Assembly: GCA_013368375.1 (NCBI GenBank) | Contig: JAACJP010000061.1 | Coordinates: 120,154 to 184,153, forward strand | Direction of reading: 5' to 3' | Source: Tricholomella constricta | Taxonomy: Eukaryota > Basidiomycota > Agaricomycetes > Agaricales > Lyophyllaceae | Length of the DNA: 64,000 nucleotides | In this document: piece after piece, positions 27,144-37,589 of the stretch | How the letters are laid out: the number at the start of each line of letters is the position of its first letter | Numbering within the stretch: the first letter of the stretch is position 1 | Made by a program: the position numbers and the translations under genes | Notes under the pieces: model-generated | Databases searched by the model: none | Told to the model about the DNA's origin: nothing | The model's input: only the letters and a program-made list of their open reading frames with translations

Positions 27144-29033
27144 ATGACCACCGTCGTGTCGGACTTCAAGCGCGTCCTCCGATATCTGACCACCGATTAC
27201 ATTCGATGGTGTCAACTCCCCGACGACGCCACCCGCGCCGAGCACTTCGAGGCGCTCGAGGATATTCGGGACGGCTTGACCGCGCTTCGGAAACAAGAGG
27301 CGGGCCCCGGGCGTTTGGAATGGCGTGAGGAGCAGGAGGCGTTGTCTCAAATATGGGCGCGCATCAAGGACGACGGGGAGTGGTCGGAGAAATTCGCGGA
27401 TCTGGAGCCCGAGGTGCGTCCGTTTTCCGACTTCTGGTATGCAGATGACCGACGTGGCCTTGTCCGTCTTCAGGACGAGTATACCCGTCGACGCCGTGAA
27501 CGACGTCTTCAATCAGGAACATCTCGAGGCGCCGGAAATGCGCCACCGGTCGTATCTGGCGGGCTTGGGGGGGAATCGCCGGTCGAGCAGGGTCCCCGGT
27601 CGGATGTTGGCGGCATCGAAGTGCGTGACACGGAATTGGTGGCGGAGGCGGGGCAGGGGCACGGTAGCGTGGGCGCAATCCCGCCGCCGGTCGTGGGGGC
27701 ATCGTCCGGCGTTCTCGTGGCGCCATCGCCCCAGGGGAAAGGCAAATCCTCGCGGCCTCCTATTTTTGTGCCTCGTATGTCGGTTGGCGGCGGGTCGCGT
27801 GCTGGCAAAGGCGCTGTAGCCGACGTGCGTATCTCACGCGATTTTGTCCTCCCCCGGTTGCTAACACATTTTTTTTTTTTTTTTTTTGAACAGGCTGCGC
27901 CGTCCACTTCGCGATCGCTTCGTACGCGTGAGTCCGCCTTCCGATCGGGGCCTATCTTTAGCGCTGTGAGTGGTCTGCCCCTAACTAGTTTGGTAGGTGC
28001 GACGCCTGCCGCCACTGGGTCCGACGAGGCGACGACTTCGAGTCGTAAGCGCAAGCGCGACATCGTAGATGAAGGGGAAGGGTCGGTCGTGGAGGTCCCC
28101 GAGGAGGAGTTAGGGAAGGGCAAAAGGAAGCGGCGCACGACCGACAAGTGGCTCGGGCGCCTCGAGGACTTCAAGAAGGAGTGTCCTCACCACTTGGTGC
28201 GCGATGTGGCGGTAGGTCATCGGTCGGGTCTTGGCGTCTGTCAGCGCTGACTCTTCCACTAGTGCGATCGGTGCGTGGACGCAGGCGTCGATTGTCTGCA
28301 GAAGCCCGGCATCAGTCCTTGCGCGCTCTGCAAGATACATGCCAAAAAGTGCGAGACGACGCGCGACGGCGTCCCCCTCGTCGTTCCGAAGGCATCGGGT
28401 TCGCGATCGCGGCGCCAACACATCTCGCGCGCGGTCGTTGAGGATGTGGAGGAGGAAAAGCCCCACGTTGCGCCCATGTACCCGGTGCACCGCTCTCCCC
28501 CACCGTTCATGGCGGATCCCCGGGAGCGCGAGCGCGAACTGGCTGCGGTCGCACACCGCCTCGCGATGTTCCAGTCCGCCGGCTCTGCTGGAATGGGCAC
28601 GAGCTTCTTGCTTCAGGGATCGCTTCCTCAAGCCGAAGCCTTGCTTCGGAACGAGGACCTCGAGGGCTTGGGCTACATGGCGTCGACTTCGATGATCGAC
28701 AACTTCAGCCTCGCCGATGTGGACCGCACCCTCTTTTCTCGCAACGCCTTCCTCCGGACCCTGGTGCAGGAAGCGCAGGTCCTGCAGTCCCAACAAGAGA
28801 TAACGCGGTGGTCGCTGCGACAAATCTACTTGCAAGTCGAAGGTACGGTGGACGTGTTGAGGATGCTGAGAGAGCGGCGCTCGGAGGTGGTGGATGAGAT
28901 GGCGGCCGGGTCCGAGTCTAGTGAGGGGAGTGCCGTTAGCACCGACGATGAGGATGCCGAGGGTGAAGGCGAGGGCGACGTAGACGGGGAACAAGGCGAC
29001 GAGGGCGAGGGCGGGGATGTAGTGGTGGGGTGA
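27144..29033 (+). CDS. Antisense gene B' of element 2: Zn2Cys6-motif protein
   Basis: Four exons: 27144-27413 (270 nt), 27474-27824, 27894-28211, 28263-29033; introns 60, 69 and 51 bp, all phase 0; 569 aa. The 69-bp intron (GTGCGT ... GCTAAC ... a run of 19 T ... CAG) is absent from gene B, so it was gained or lost since the copies diverged. Domains: the shared W/EE N-terminal domain; an Arg-rich start of exon 2 (DEYTRRRRERR); a disordered Gly/Pro region; SSRKRKR; WLGRLEDFK. Then comes the cluster, starting at 28263 with CX2CX6CX8CX2CX6C, all six Cys present. The helical SLADVDRTLFSRNAFLRTL segment and a long acidic tail follow. No defect seen. Confidence 0.82.
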
Positions 29034-29427
29034 ACGAGCGTCGTGGGGGGGTGTCGGTTGGTCGGAGCGCGCTTGGTATCTTGGTCGCGCGCCCGACCTT
29101 TGTGTATATATTTTCTTTTTGATGTGGTCTGCGCCTGGGCGGTTCCTAAGTGGGACCGCCATATAATCTGATACCAGTGTTCGGCTTTGCGCCCGTTTTC
29201 TTGTGCTAAGTTGCGGCAGAGCCTGAGAAAGAGATTGAGTGGAGTGTTGTGAATTCCGACCCTAAGGAATCGGGCACCCGACGGATGGTCAGTAATAGGT
29301 CGGAACTGAAAAAGAAAAAAAAAGAGGGTTTGCATAGGCCGTCCGTATATTCGGTCGGTCGAACGGGGTGTGTCAGTGAGAAAGGTGCTGATTAAAAGAA
29401 AGGGTATACGGTTTCGCAGGATGGCGA
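29034..29427. other. Spacer between gene B' and the pol end of element 2
   Basis: No ORF or clear repeat beyond an A-run near 29311-29323. The tandem repeats of element 3 at the matching place are missing. Confidence 0.6.
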
Positions 29428-30994
29428 TTAGTTTTGCTCTTCTTCCGAATCGGAGTCGTCGCCTACGACTTCGGGTCGGTCTTCGTCGTCGGTGATCGTC
29501 GTTGCCTCTAGTTCTCTGAGTCGCCTGGTGTCTATGTCCAGAGCGCTATCGGGTAGGAGGATATTGGTTCGTGCGAAGTAGGGGGTGAGTCGGAATGCTG
29601 CTACAGGCCGGTGTAAGACGGTGCCATCCAGTTCGCAGAGGATGTAGGCGCCTCCGCGGTTGCGTGAGATCGCGACGAGTGGTCCTAGGTATCTAGACCT
29701 CATTTTGCGGTTGAGCGACTTCTCGATTTTCGTGTTGCGCATGAGGATGAGGTCTCCGCGTTTAAAATTGTAGTCGCGCAAAGTTTTGGCGTGTTTAAGT
29801 TCGAAGCGAATCGCCGCTTGTCGTCGCGCTGCGTATACGTCTGAATGCAGTCGTTCTAGGTCGGTCGCTCGTTTCTGCAGGGCGATCGCGCGTCGTGTCA
29901 AGAGGTCGGTGGAGGACAGGATAGAGTCGGGCGGTGGTTGTAGGTACGTGGCTTCGACGATGTCGAGTGGGAGAAGGGGTTGGGTTCCTGTTGCGGCGTA
30001 ATAGGGAGAGCATCCCATTCGCTTGCGGATCGTGACGCGTTCAGCCCAGAAGACTGAATACGCGGATTGCGACCATTTGCTTTCGTTTCCGTTGGCGGCT
30101 TTGAAAAAAGGGATTGCCGTACGTCGAAATGGGATCGCTCGACGAGCCCGTTGGCTCTAGAGTTATAGCCCGAGATTCGAATATTGTGTATGTGGTATTT
30201 CTTTGTGAGGTGTTCGGCGGCTTTGATGAAAGCTGGACCGTTGTCGGTTACGATTTCGCGCAGTCCGCCCCACCGGCAGATGATGTCTTCATACATCCAA
30301 TCGCCGAGGGTGCGACTGTTTTCCTTTCGGAGCACGCGCCATTCAGGAAAGTGAATCAAGGAGCAACGACCTTGGACAATGTATTTGAAACCATTCGACG
30401 GCGGTAGGTGCATAGTGTCGATGTACATTTTTGCAAACAGTGGCGCGGGTGTCGCAACGACCGGGGGGATCAGGACTTTGGTCGTTTGCTGGATCTGGCA
30501 TATGTGACATGTCTGTACGAACCACACGACGTCGGCCCGAACATTAGGCCACCAGAAGCGTTCGAGCAAGGTTGCGCGTGTCGCGTAGAAGCGCTTGTGT
30601 CCGAGGTTGTCGTGGACGGATCGCAGAATCTCTAGTCGTGCGTTGGGGCGGGCGACTAGTTTATGTGCGCCTTGGCTATCTCTTCTCCAGAGTCGTGTTC
30701 CGTCTAGGAAGAACCCGGTGGCGTATCGGATGAAGGTGGCGTACTGATCGTCGGACATGCCTTCTGGCCGTTCGAGGTTGGTTAACCATTGTCTAACCGT
30801 ATCTATGCGTTGGTCTTGGGCTTTAGCGGCGTCGGTCCTGGGCACGTCGTCGTATGACATGTCGGTCGAATTCGCATTTGGGTCGGTTATTCCTGTATCG
30901 TCGTCGGTACGGATTCTGGGTTGTTGTGGGGAATCGGTTGCGAGTTCGTGAGTCGTTGAGTCTGGTGGTACCGCGTCAGTGTATACTGCCACCA

Positions 30995-31004
30995 TCTCCT
31001 CCTT
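30995..31004 (-). promoter_or_regulatory. Internal (central) PPT copy in element 2 pol
   Basis: The minus strand reads AAGGAGGAGA after TCAAGT, in the SSKEEM codons, at the position equivalent to 18271-18280. It carries the same G variant as this element's own 3' PPT (13258-13249), whereas element 3 has A at both sites. Confidence 0.65.
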
Positions 31005-33137
31005 ACTTGAGATCTGAGTCATAGCAAAGATCTGGCCCACATGCAACGGCGACGGCGGTCATGGCAGCGGTTGAATAATGTGCGTGAGTCCTTGCATCCG
31101 GTCGACCCAATCCTCGAAGTCGGCTTCTTCTGCGTCGTAGTTGTCGGCCGGGTCGCCGGGTTGTCGTGGGCGACGGGATAAACCGTCGGGTCCGTGGAAC
31201 GTGCCTTTAACGTGGACCAGCTCGAAGTGGAACATGAGAACAGATACGATCCACCGGTTTATGGAAGCTGACAGTTGGATGTCGGGGTTGGAGAGCATGC
31301 CTTTAATGTAGCGCGCGTCGACTTCGACGACTAGGTTGCGGACGCCTGTAACGTACAGTCGTAGCGCGCCAAGCGCCCGGAATAGACCATAAAATTCGAG
31401 TTTGGGTTGGGAGAATCGTGATTCGCGATCATTCAGTGTGATGGAACCGAACCAATTGTATCTGCGTCGTTTCCGATCGACGGGGTCGGCTTGACAGAGG
31501 TAGAATCCGACTGCGATGTGTGAAGTGTCGACGGCCAGGATAACTGGGTCGTCTGAGGTGTAGTCGATGGGTACAAGGGGTTTAGCTTCTGCGATCGCTT
31601 CGACTATGTCGCGCTGTGCTGCGATTTGGTCGGGTCCGAACTCAAAGACGGCATCCTTGCGAGTCAGTTTTACGAGGTGGTGTGCACGATGAGCAAAGTT
31701 CTTGACGAATATCCTGAGCACGCCGACCGTTCCTAAGAACGCGCGCAATTCCGATAGGGTGGCGCACGACTTCCAATTACGCAGCAAAGTGAGCCGGTCC
31801 ACGTCGGGTATGCGGCCGTCGGGCGTGCAGACGTGTCCGAGGACTTTAAATTGCGGGGCGCATAAAACCAGCTTCTTGCCAGAGAAGGTGCCTCCGCAGT
31901 ACTTCATGCGCTGAAGGATTCGATTGACGTCGTTGAAGAATTCCCAGATCGCGAATCGTACGTCGGCATTGTCGGGGTGTGTTTTCGGCAGTCCTGTGTC
32001 CGGGTCGGGGTACCAAGTTGCTGGTCCCTTTATAGCCGCATCATCGATATAAGGCAGTGTATAGTCCGGGATCTCCGGTTGTAGGATGTGAGTGACGTCG
32101 TCGTGGAAGATTGGGACGGAGTTGGTCCAGCCCATGGGTAAGGTGACTAGGCGTAACACGCCGAAAGGTGTCTGGAAAGTGGTAAGGTCGCGCGACGATG
32201 GTGCGATTAGCCGTTCGTCGTAGCCGACAAACAGGTCTAACATTGCGCCACAAATTCGACCGGCGAATTGTTCAGCTACATGGTCTGGTATTGGAGTGAC
32301 ACCCGAGTGTCGGATGGTTACTCGGTTGAGCGGTTCGAGGCTGTGGACGAGGCGGAACTTGCCATTCTTTTTCAGAGTGCAAAACCAACGCGACCGGTAG
32401 CTGGAGTTGGACGGTTCGTAAACGCCAGCGGCGAGCTTAGTTTTGATAATGTCGCAAACTTCTTCGTAGATGCCAGGTGGTATGGGGATATTGCGCTCGA
32501 TCCAAGGCGTGTGCGCCACAACCGGTATGTTGATGGGGGGAAAGAAATCCGGCCGAAAACTACCGCGCTCGGAATCGTCCCATGCGAACGCGAGGTTCTG
32601 TTTACACATGAGGTCGTGCATAATGGCGCGTTCGGTGGGTGTTAGGAAGTCCGGGTGTTCGCGGTCTAGGTCTTTCTTTCGTTCTAGGGTGTAGCGGCCT
32701 GTGGGTTGAAAAGGTGGCGGGTTAGGAACCAAGGTCGGCATGTTGGCGAGAGGATCGCCTAATATTTTGCGTTCGATTCGGAAGTGGTCGGGACAGCTCG
32801 CTATGATCGATCGCACTTTTTGCGCTACTGGTTTGTACTTCTTTTTGGTTTGTACGCCTTTGATTTTTACAACGAAGGCGTCGGTGGCGGCGTTGGTCAG
32901 GGATTGGGTGTGGCGTCCACTATGGCGCTCGTTGTTCGGTAAAATAGTGCAGAGGGTCGTTCGTTCAAGAGGGGTAGAGCTGGTATTAGCGGGTTGGTCG
33001 GCGATTGCTGGTGTGGTTAGTTCGGATGCCGCGACGTAGAGTGAGGCTAGTTGCGCGTCGTAGGTGGCGTCGCTATTAAATTCGGTTGGTAGTTCGCAGA
33101 AAGAAAGGACAGTCGGGGTATAGCTTAGTGGGTCGTA

Positions 33138-33200
33138 CTCGAGGAGGAGTGCAAGATCGCCGTGATCTCGACTTATTTCCTCGAGAGTATACGAAAATTT
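33138..33200 (-). promoter_or_regulatory. -1 ribosomal frameshift signal of element 2
   Basis: The heptamer A AAT TTT (minus strand, 33200-33194), 8-nt spacer and 7-bp CTCGAGG/CCTCGAG stem are preserved base for base relative to element 3. Confidence 0.75.
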
Positions 33201-35473
33201 ACGTCGGTCTTGGGGCGGCGACGTTGTCCGCGCGCGAAGGTCGGTATCGCGATGACCTCTCGGGTGTTCGGGTCGGTGATGGTTATGATCGTATCGTCGG
33301 CGGATCTCGTTTTCACGTTAGAGCAAGTAAGTACGTCGAATGGGCGGCCGAGGAGTATATCGTATGCAGGATTGCGAATGACGTGCATTTGGAGGTAGAG
33401 CGTGACCTCTCCTATCGTACAAGGTACGTTTCGTGCTAGACCGAGCAACGGGTCGGTTGTTCCATTTGCTGATTGCATCTGCAGCACTATAGTTGGGTCG
33501 TATTTGACCCCTAGTCCATGGCAAACTTCTTCCGACATGGTTATGATCTGGCACCCGCTGTCGACGATGCTTTCTATCTGTTCTCTCGCGTCGACCATTA
33601 TCATGATCGATCTGAGTGCATGCGATTCCATTGCGACGATCAGTCGGTCCGGATGCTCGCCAGGTAGTAGTGTCTGGTAATACGTGTCGTAGATGTCGCC
33701 GGTGACTAGCGCTCCGGGCGGTGGCGTCGCGTTGTCGTTGTTGGATTCGCAAGGTAGTGCGTCGAGTTCCTCAATGAACGCCGACGTGGGGACTTCTTGG
33801 TATACCGTTGTGAGGTTGCCGGCAACGATACGCTTCGGTGTATTAGCTTCCCTAAACTTTCCGCGAACCTCTGGCGCTACCCCGCAGAGTTCTCGAACTG
33901 TGACCGGTATGGTGGCGTCGAGTGCGCGTTCGAATAGAGTCGTTGATTTGGTTGGATCTGTAATGGGCGCTTGTGTGCGGTACGCACTGTCGGTTTTCGC
34001 CTTCTCCGTGGCGGCTAAGTTTCGCGTGGTAGGGGGGATGTATCGGTTCTCAGGAATGTTAGAGAAAGGGTGTACTGGAGTCTGGTCGCGGGCATTGCCT
34101 GTGGCGTCGGTCTTGGTACTGGGGATCAGAGGTATGTTGGACGGTGGGGGAGCCTTGGCGTGGCCTTTCGTCGCATCCGAGGCGGGCTGCGACGCGGGCG
34201 CTGACTTGTTGACTGGTGCGATCCTTGGTTGGTCGGCGTCTTGAACGGTTTCGACCGTGACGGGTCGTTTTTGCGGTGCGCGGCTAATAAGTTCTACGCC
34301 GTCGAACACCTCTTTCCTTGCATGCAGGGTGTTGAGTTCTCGTTCTAACACGATCATGCGATCCTCGATTTTCAGGTTATGGTCGGTGACGTCGTTAAAC
34401 TGTAGTATTTCCAACATCATGCTTTCGGTCGGGTTCGCATTCGCTGATAGCTGTCCTGTCGCCATTTGGCCGGGGTTGCGTCTGTGCCACTCGTCTAACT
34501 TGTCTTTTATGTATCGACCTGGAGTTCCCGCCGGTATGCGCGCGCCGCTTGGTAGGCCTATCTTGTTGTCGTCGGTTCGTCGGCAGCGTCCTTCGGTCGC
34601 GTATGTTTGATGTATGGGACAGTTAGGAATATAGTGTCCTTCACCACCGCAGAAGTGGCAGTTGTCATTAGGTGACTGATTCGGTCGGCCGCCGTCGCCT
34701 CCTTTGTCTTGTCCTAAGCGTTGGATATGTTGTTCCAACAGGTTGATTCTTTCGTAGAGCTCTTCCAACTTGAGGGGCTGTCCCGTGCTAGGCGACTTGG
34801 TCGCGCCCGTTAACGACCCGCTTGGCGCGATCGTAATTTGTGGGGGCGCGCCCGATGGCGCTTCCTGTCGTTGGCCGGCGTTTGTTCCGTGGAGGATATG
34901 TTCAGCCGCAGCGCGAACGGTTTCCGTGGCGTAGGGGTCGTCGGGGTGGTGGTTCGGGTTTAGGATCTCGAGCCTGCGATGGATCCTTGACCATAGATCG
35001 GACTGGAACGCGCGACGGAATTGGCGGTCGCATTCGTTTATCGAAAGTCTGTTTTTGCTGACAAGGAACTGGGTAACAGAAAGGAACTGTCGGTAATATT
35101 CCCCGAGGTCACTATTCGACTGAATCCCGAGTCGGTGTCGTTCTCTGATCAGGTAGTCGAGGTCGGCCATTGAATACTTTCTTTCTTCGCTTGCGCCTGG
35201 GTAAAGCGCCATTATCGCTTTTCGCCAATCGTCATATGTGGTACCGACTGCGAACTCGTCAAGTTGCTCCCACAGATCCGCGGTATCGATGTCGGTGTAT
35301 CGCGTAGTGTGCGTTTTCTTCTCTTGTTCATCTACGACGTTACACTCGATGAAGAGATGATTTAAGTCCGAGAAATATCGGCGCAGTTCACGCGCGCGTT
35401 CGGGCACGAACGTCGGCGCCGAGCTTTGTCCGCGTGCGGGCATCGGCTTTATAATGATTGGTGGTTGTGCCAT
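33173..35473 (-). CDS. gag: Element 2 Gag-protease (intact)
   Basis: 766 codons from ATG at 35473 (MAQPPIIIKP); the frame is open upstream into the LTR but without ATG. The Gag core (RELRRYFSDLNHLF; YSMADLDYLIRERHRLG; QFRRAFQSDLW) is followed by a coiled segment (LEELYERINLLEQHIQRLG), one CCHC knuckle (CHFCGGEGHYIPNC) for RNA packaging, a Pro/Ala-rich linker, then an aspartic protease (SIVDSGCQI; ILLGRPFDV). It supplies the sequence deleted in element 3. The end overlaps pol, with the slippery site 22 nt before the stop. Confidence 0.9.
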   Translation of the reverse strand: MAQPPIIIKPMPARGQSSAPTFVPERARELRRYFSDLNHLFIECNVVDEQEKKTHTTRYTDIDTADLWEQLDEFAVGTTYDDWRKAIMALYPGASEERKYSMADLDYLIRERHRLGIQSNSDLGEYYRQFLSVTQFLVSKNRLSINECDRQFRRAFQSDLWSRIHRRLEILNPNHHPDDPYATETVRAAAEHILHGTNAGQRQEAPSGAPPQITIAPSGSLTGATKSPSTGQPLKLEELYERINLLEQHIQRLGQDKGGDGGRPNQSPNDNCHFCGGEGHYIPNCPIHQTYATEGRCRRTDDNKIGLPSGARIPAGTPGRYIKDKLDEWHRRNPGQMATGQLSANANPTESMMLEILQFNDVTDHNLKIEDRMIVLERELNTLHARKEVFDGVELISRAPQKRPVTVETVQDADQPRIAPVNKSAPASQPASDATKGHAKAPPPSNIPLIPSTKTDATGNARDQTPVHPFSNIPENRYIPPTTRNLAATEKAKTDSAYRTQAPITDPTKSTTLFERALDATIPVTVRELCGVAPEVRGKFREANTPKRIVAGNLTTVYQEVPTSAFIEELDALPCESNNDNATPPPGALVTGDIYDTYYQTLLPGEHPDRLIVAMESHALRSIMIMVDAREQIESIVDSGCQIITMSEEVCHGLGVKYDPTIVLQMQSANGTTDPLLGLARNVPCTIGEVTLYLQMHVIRNPAYDILLGRPFDVLTCSNVKTRSADDTIITITDPNTREVIAIPTFARGQRRRPKTDVNFRILSRK

Positions 35474-35938
35474 GCTAGATGGTATTGGTTTCGGGATAGG
35501 GGACGGGGAGGGAGAATACGACGGTGAAGAAGAATCTGAGATTTCTGGGGTCGCGGGCGATAGATAGGGGAGTCTAAATTCAACTCCTTGATCGGTGGTA
35601 GGAGGTTCCGACGCAAAGGGGTCGAAAGCTAGGTCGGGTTGCGCGGTTGGTTCGGGGATCGGTGTTTGATCGGTCGGGGTAGGCGACGGTAGTGTCGACG
35701 AAGGGCTATAGAAGAGCGGGCTGAGGTTGTTATGGATCGCGCGGTGTGGGGTTACTGAGCGGAAGAACGGGGAGAGCGATTCTGAGTCGGTGTCGGCTTG
35801 TCCGAGAGCAGCGCGAATTTCGGCACGGAGGGTTCGGGCTTTAGCTTCTTGTCGGGTTGCGGGTGGAATGGTCGACGAGTCGTAGGTTTTTATGAACAAG
35901 AGGAATGAGGTTGCGTGTTCGGCGGTGGCTTTTAAAAC

Positions 35939-35955
35939 CCTCGCGGTGGGCTCCA
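35939..35955 (-). promoter_or_regulatory. Primer binding site of element 2
   Basis: The minus strand reads TGGAGCCCACCGCGAGG three bases inside the 5' LTR, identical to element 3. Confidence 0.8.
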
Positions 35956-35958
35956 GAA

Positions 35959-37002
35959 TGATAGAGCTAGAAGGCCTGTAGGTGCTGTGCACAACAACAA
36001 AACAACTAACAACTATGGGGGGCGAGAAGTGTTAAAAGTTCCCAAACACGCGAGTGTGCAGGGCTTGTAAGGGTTGTTTGACGAAGGTAAGAGACGATCC
36101 GACTCGTAGTTAGTCGAGCCAACAACAACGCGACGGGGGCGATGGAACGCGACGTTTCCCGAGTGGAACGGGTCGGCGACGCGACTTTGGGTGTCGGTCG
36201 TGCGACAACGAGACGAACGAGGTTAATACGGAGAACTCACGGGTTCGGGCGACGAGTACGAGGCGGCAGAGACGGTAGTTACGAGATTTACGACAGTGGC
36301 GACGGTTTATACGATGAGGACGGTGCAGAGACGACAGAGACGACGGTTTCGAGCTATTCACTCTGAGTGTGAGGGAAAATACGGGCTGTAATCCACTGGG
36401 GGAAGTAGGTAATACATGGGTATGTTTTTATACAATACGACCGACTCGCCTCGCGCGAGCCGGCGAGGCAGGTGTTTTACTGGTTTATTGGGAGAAGCGC
36501 CGCCAAGCTTGGTACCGCGCGACGCTTTTTTAGAGAGTGTGGCGCTCTTTGGCTCGGCAGAGGGGCTTTTGATCGGCTCGCGGCGTCGGGTCGGATGTAT
36601 GATCGGTGGTGGCTTTGCGATCGGTAGTGGCTCTTGGGTGCGGAGCTCCGTGGTACGGCCGGATCCTTCCAGTGACTGCTGGGCAACGGCGTTTCCTAGG
36701 ATCATTTCAAATCGGGTTTGGTTGTCGCCAGGTTGAGACCTTGGCATACCAACGTGCGCGGTCGTTGACAGGTTATACGGCGTTCCGTGCTCCGCGCGCC
36801 CAGAGAGGAGAACTGGCGTTCCAAGTTACTTTGTCTCTTGGTCGGTGCGTCGGTCGTTTGTCGTATTGTCGGTCGGTCGGTCGTATTGTCAGTCGGTCGG
36901 TTTAGCGCTTTGGTCGCATTTGGGACCGTGTTCGTCGTGGCGCAACGGTAGATATCCGTAGAATGGGTTGGTTCAGTGTACAGCGCTGGACGGTGCTCAT
37001 CA
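35959..37002 (-). repeat. 5' LTR of element 2
   Basis: 1044 bp, near-identical to 12205-13248 (differences seen at the positions equivalent to 12369, 12639 and 12700). Followed by the ACGC duplication. Confidence 0.95.
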
Positions 37003-37580
37003 ACGCATCTCCCCAAGGAGCGTGGAAAATGGCTCAGGGCCAAATCGGCTGGCAAAGAGGGTGCGCATAACTGCCATGAGCCGTTTATCAATTGCACCGC
37101 GAGCCGTGAGATATGCTTACAAGAAATCAGCAAGCAGAAAATATATACCAGCTGAAATACTTACCAGGAAATGACTCTTGAATATGACGTGGGAGTTGAG
37201 CAAGAATTTCCTGGCTAGTCCCCTGATATGACGCTCCGCACCCCGGGTTTGAAACTCGATCCTTATTGCAATTTAATCGCCCAGTCAAGCAGAAGTAATC
37301 GTTATGCATGTCACGAACTCGTCGAGCAATTGGATCACTGTTCCATCCTAGTATCAGGTCATGATTAGTTCGTAAATTTAATTGTCATCATCGTGAGTAC
37401 ATACCATCTCGAGTAAGATGTCCAAAGCATTTCGGGCACCGGAGGCAGTCTGGTCGTCCAGGAAGAAATTCGGGAAGCCATACAAAAATAGGAAGATGAT
37501 ATAGGTCTGTCGGTGAGTAACCAGAACAACTTGGGTCCGTGGGCCGTTAAACGGCAGATCCGAGTTCTAAAGGCTCTCAA
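37003..37580 (-). pseudogene. 5' part of the split transposase/exonuclease fusion gene
   Basis: Exons, minus strand: about 37515-37405 (reads LYHLPIFVWLPEFLPGRPD, then CLRCPKCFGHLTRD, a CxxC finger), 37347-37165 (GWNSDPIARRV to HIQESFP, with paired Cys), 37115-37003 (AYLTARGAIDKRLMAVM to LLGEMR). Introns are 57 bp (GTATGT...CTAG) and 49 bp (GTAAGT...AAG). The frame resumes at 12204 as HLHHAHREL. The N-terminus is not found: a Helitron lies directly upstream. The combination of CxxC finger, transposase-like acids and C-terminal exonuclease recalls an expanded Agaricomycete family often annotated DUF6729 or 3'-5' exonuclease protein. Confidence 0.7.
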
Positions 37581-37589
37581 GATCAGCCA

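Larger units (their letters stand above)
29428..33317 (-). pseudogene. pol: Element 2 pol, broken
   Basis: Same architecture as element 3 pol in the -1 frame after gag. RT with YIDDAAIKG near 32050 and RNase H are open. A TGA at 31061-31059 (after HIIQPLP) stops the frame, where element 3 has a sense codon. Integrase text resumes in frame (SSKEEMVAVYTD; HHCC finger; VTDNGPAF; GLVERSHFD). Then six Ts instead of four (plus-strand A-run 30104-30109) shift the frame after QSLF; the correct frame returns as MGCSPYYAATG and runs to 29428. Two lesions therefore separate RT from a full integrase. Confidence 0.9.
12205..37002 (-). mobile_element. Element 2 (outer): gypsy-type LTR retrotransposon with antisense Zn-cluster genes, interrupted by element 3
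   Basis: LTRs of 1044 bp at 12205-13248 (3') and 35959-37002 (5'), minus orientation, differing at about three bases that I can see. The 4-bp target duplication ACGC lies at 12201-12204 and 37003-37006. PBS at 35955-35939, gag-protease 35473-33173, pol 33317-29428, and antisense genes A' and B' on the plus strand at 25451-29033. The 3' PPT sits at 13258-13249. The internal region is split at 13292/25333 by element 3. Pol carries a TGA at 31061-31059 and a 2-nt gain in a T-run near 30109, so this copy cannot make full integrase. Confidence 0.93.

Noticed and set aside
27868..27893. Run of Phe codons in an apparently continuous frame of gene B'
   Set aside because: Explained as the polypyrimidine tract of a 69-bp intron with GTGCGT donor, GCTAAC branch and CAG acceptor; it aligns as a gap against gene B.
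37543..37555. 13-nt palindrome GCCGTTAAACGGC as the Helitron 3' hairpin
   Set aside because: Not followed by CTRR at the usual distance on the minus strand, and it falls in a probable intron of the split gene. Undecided without a second copy.
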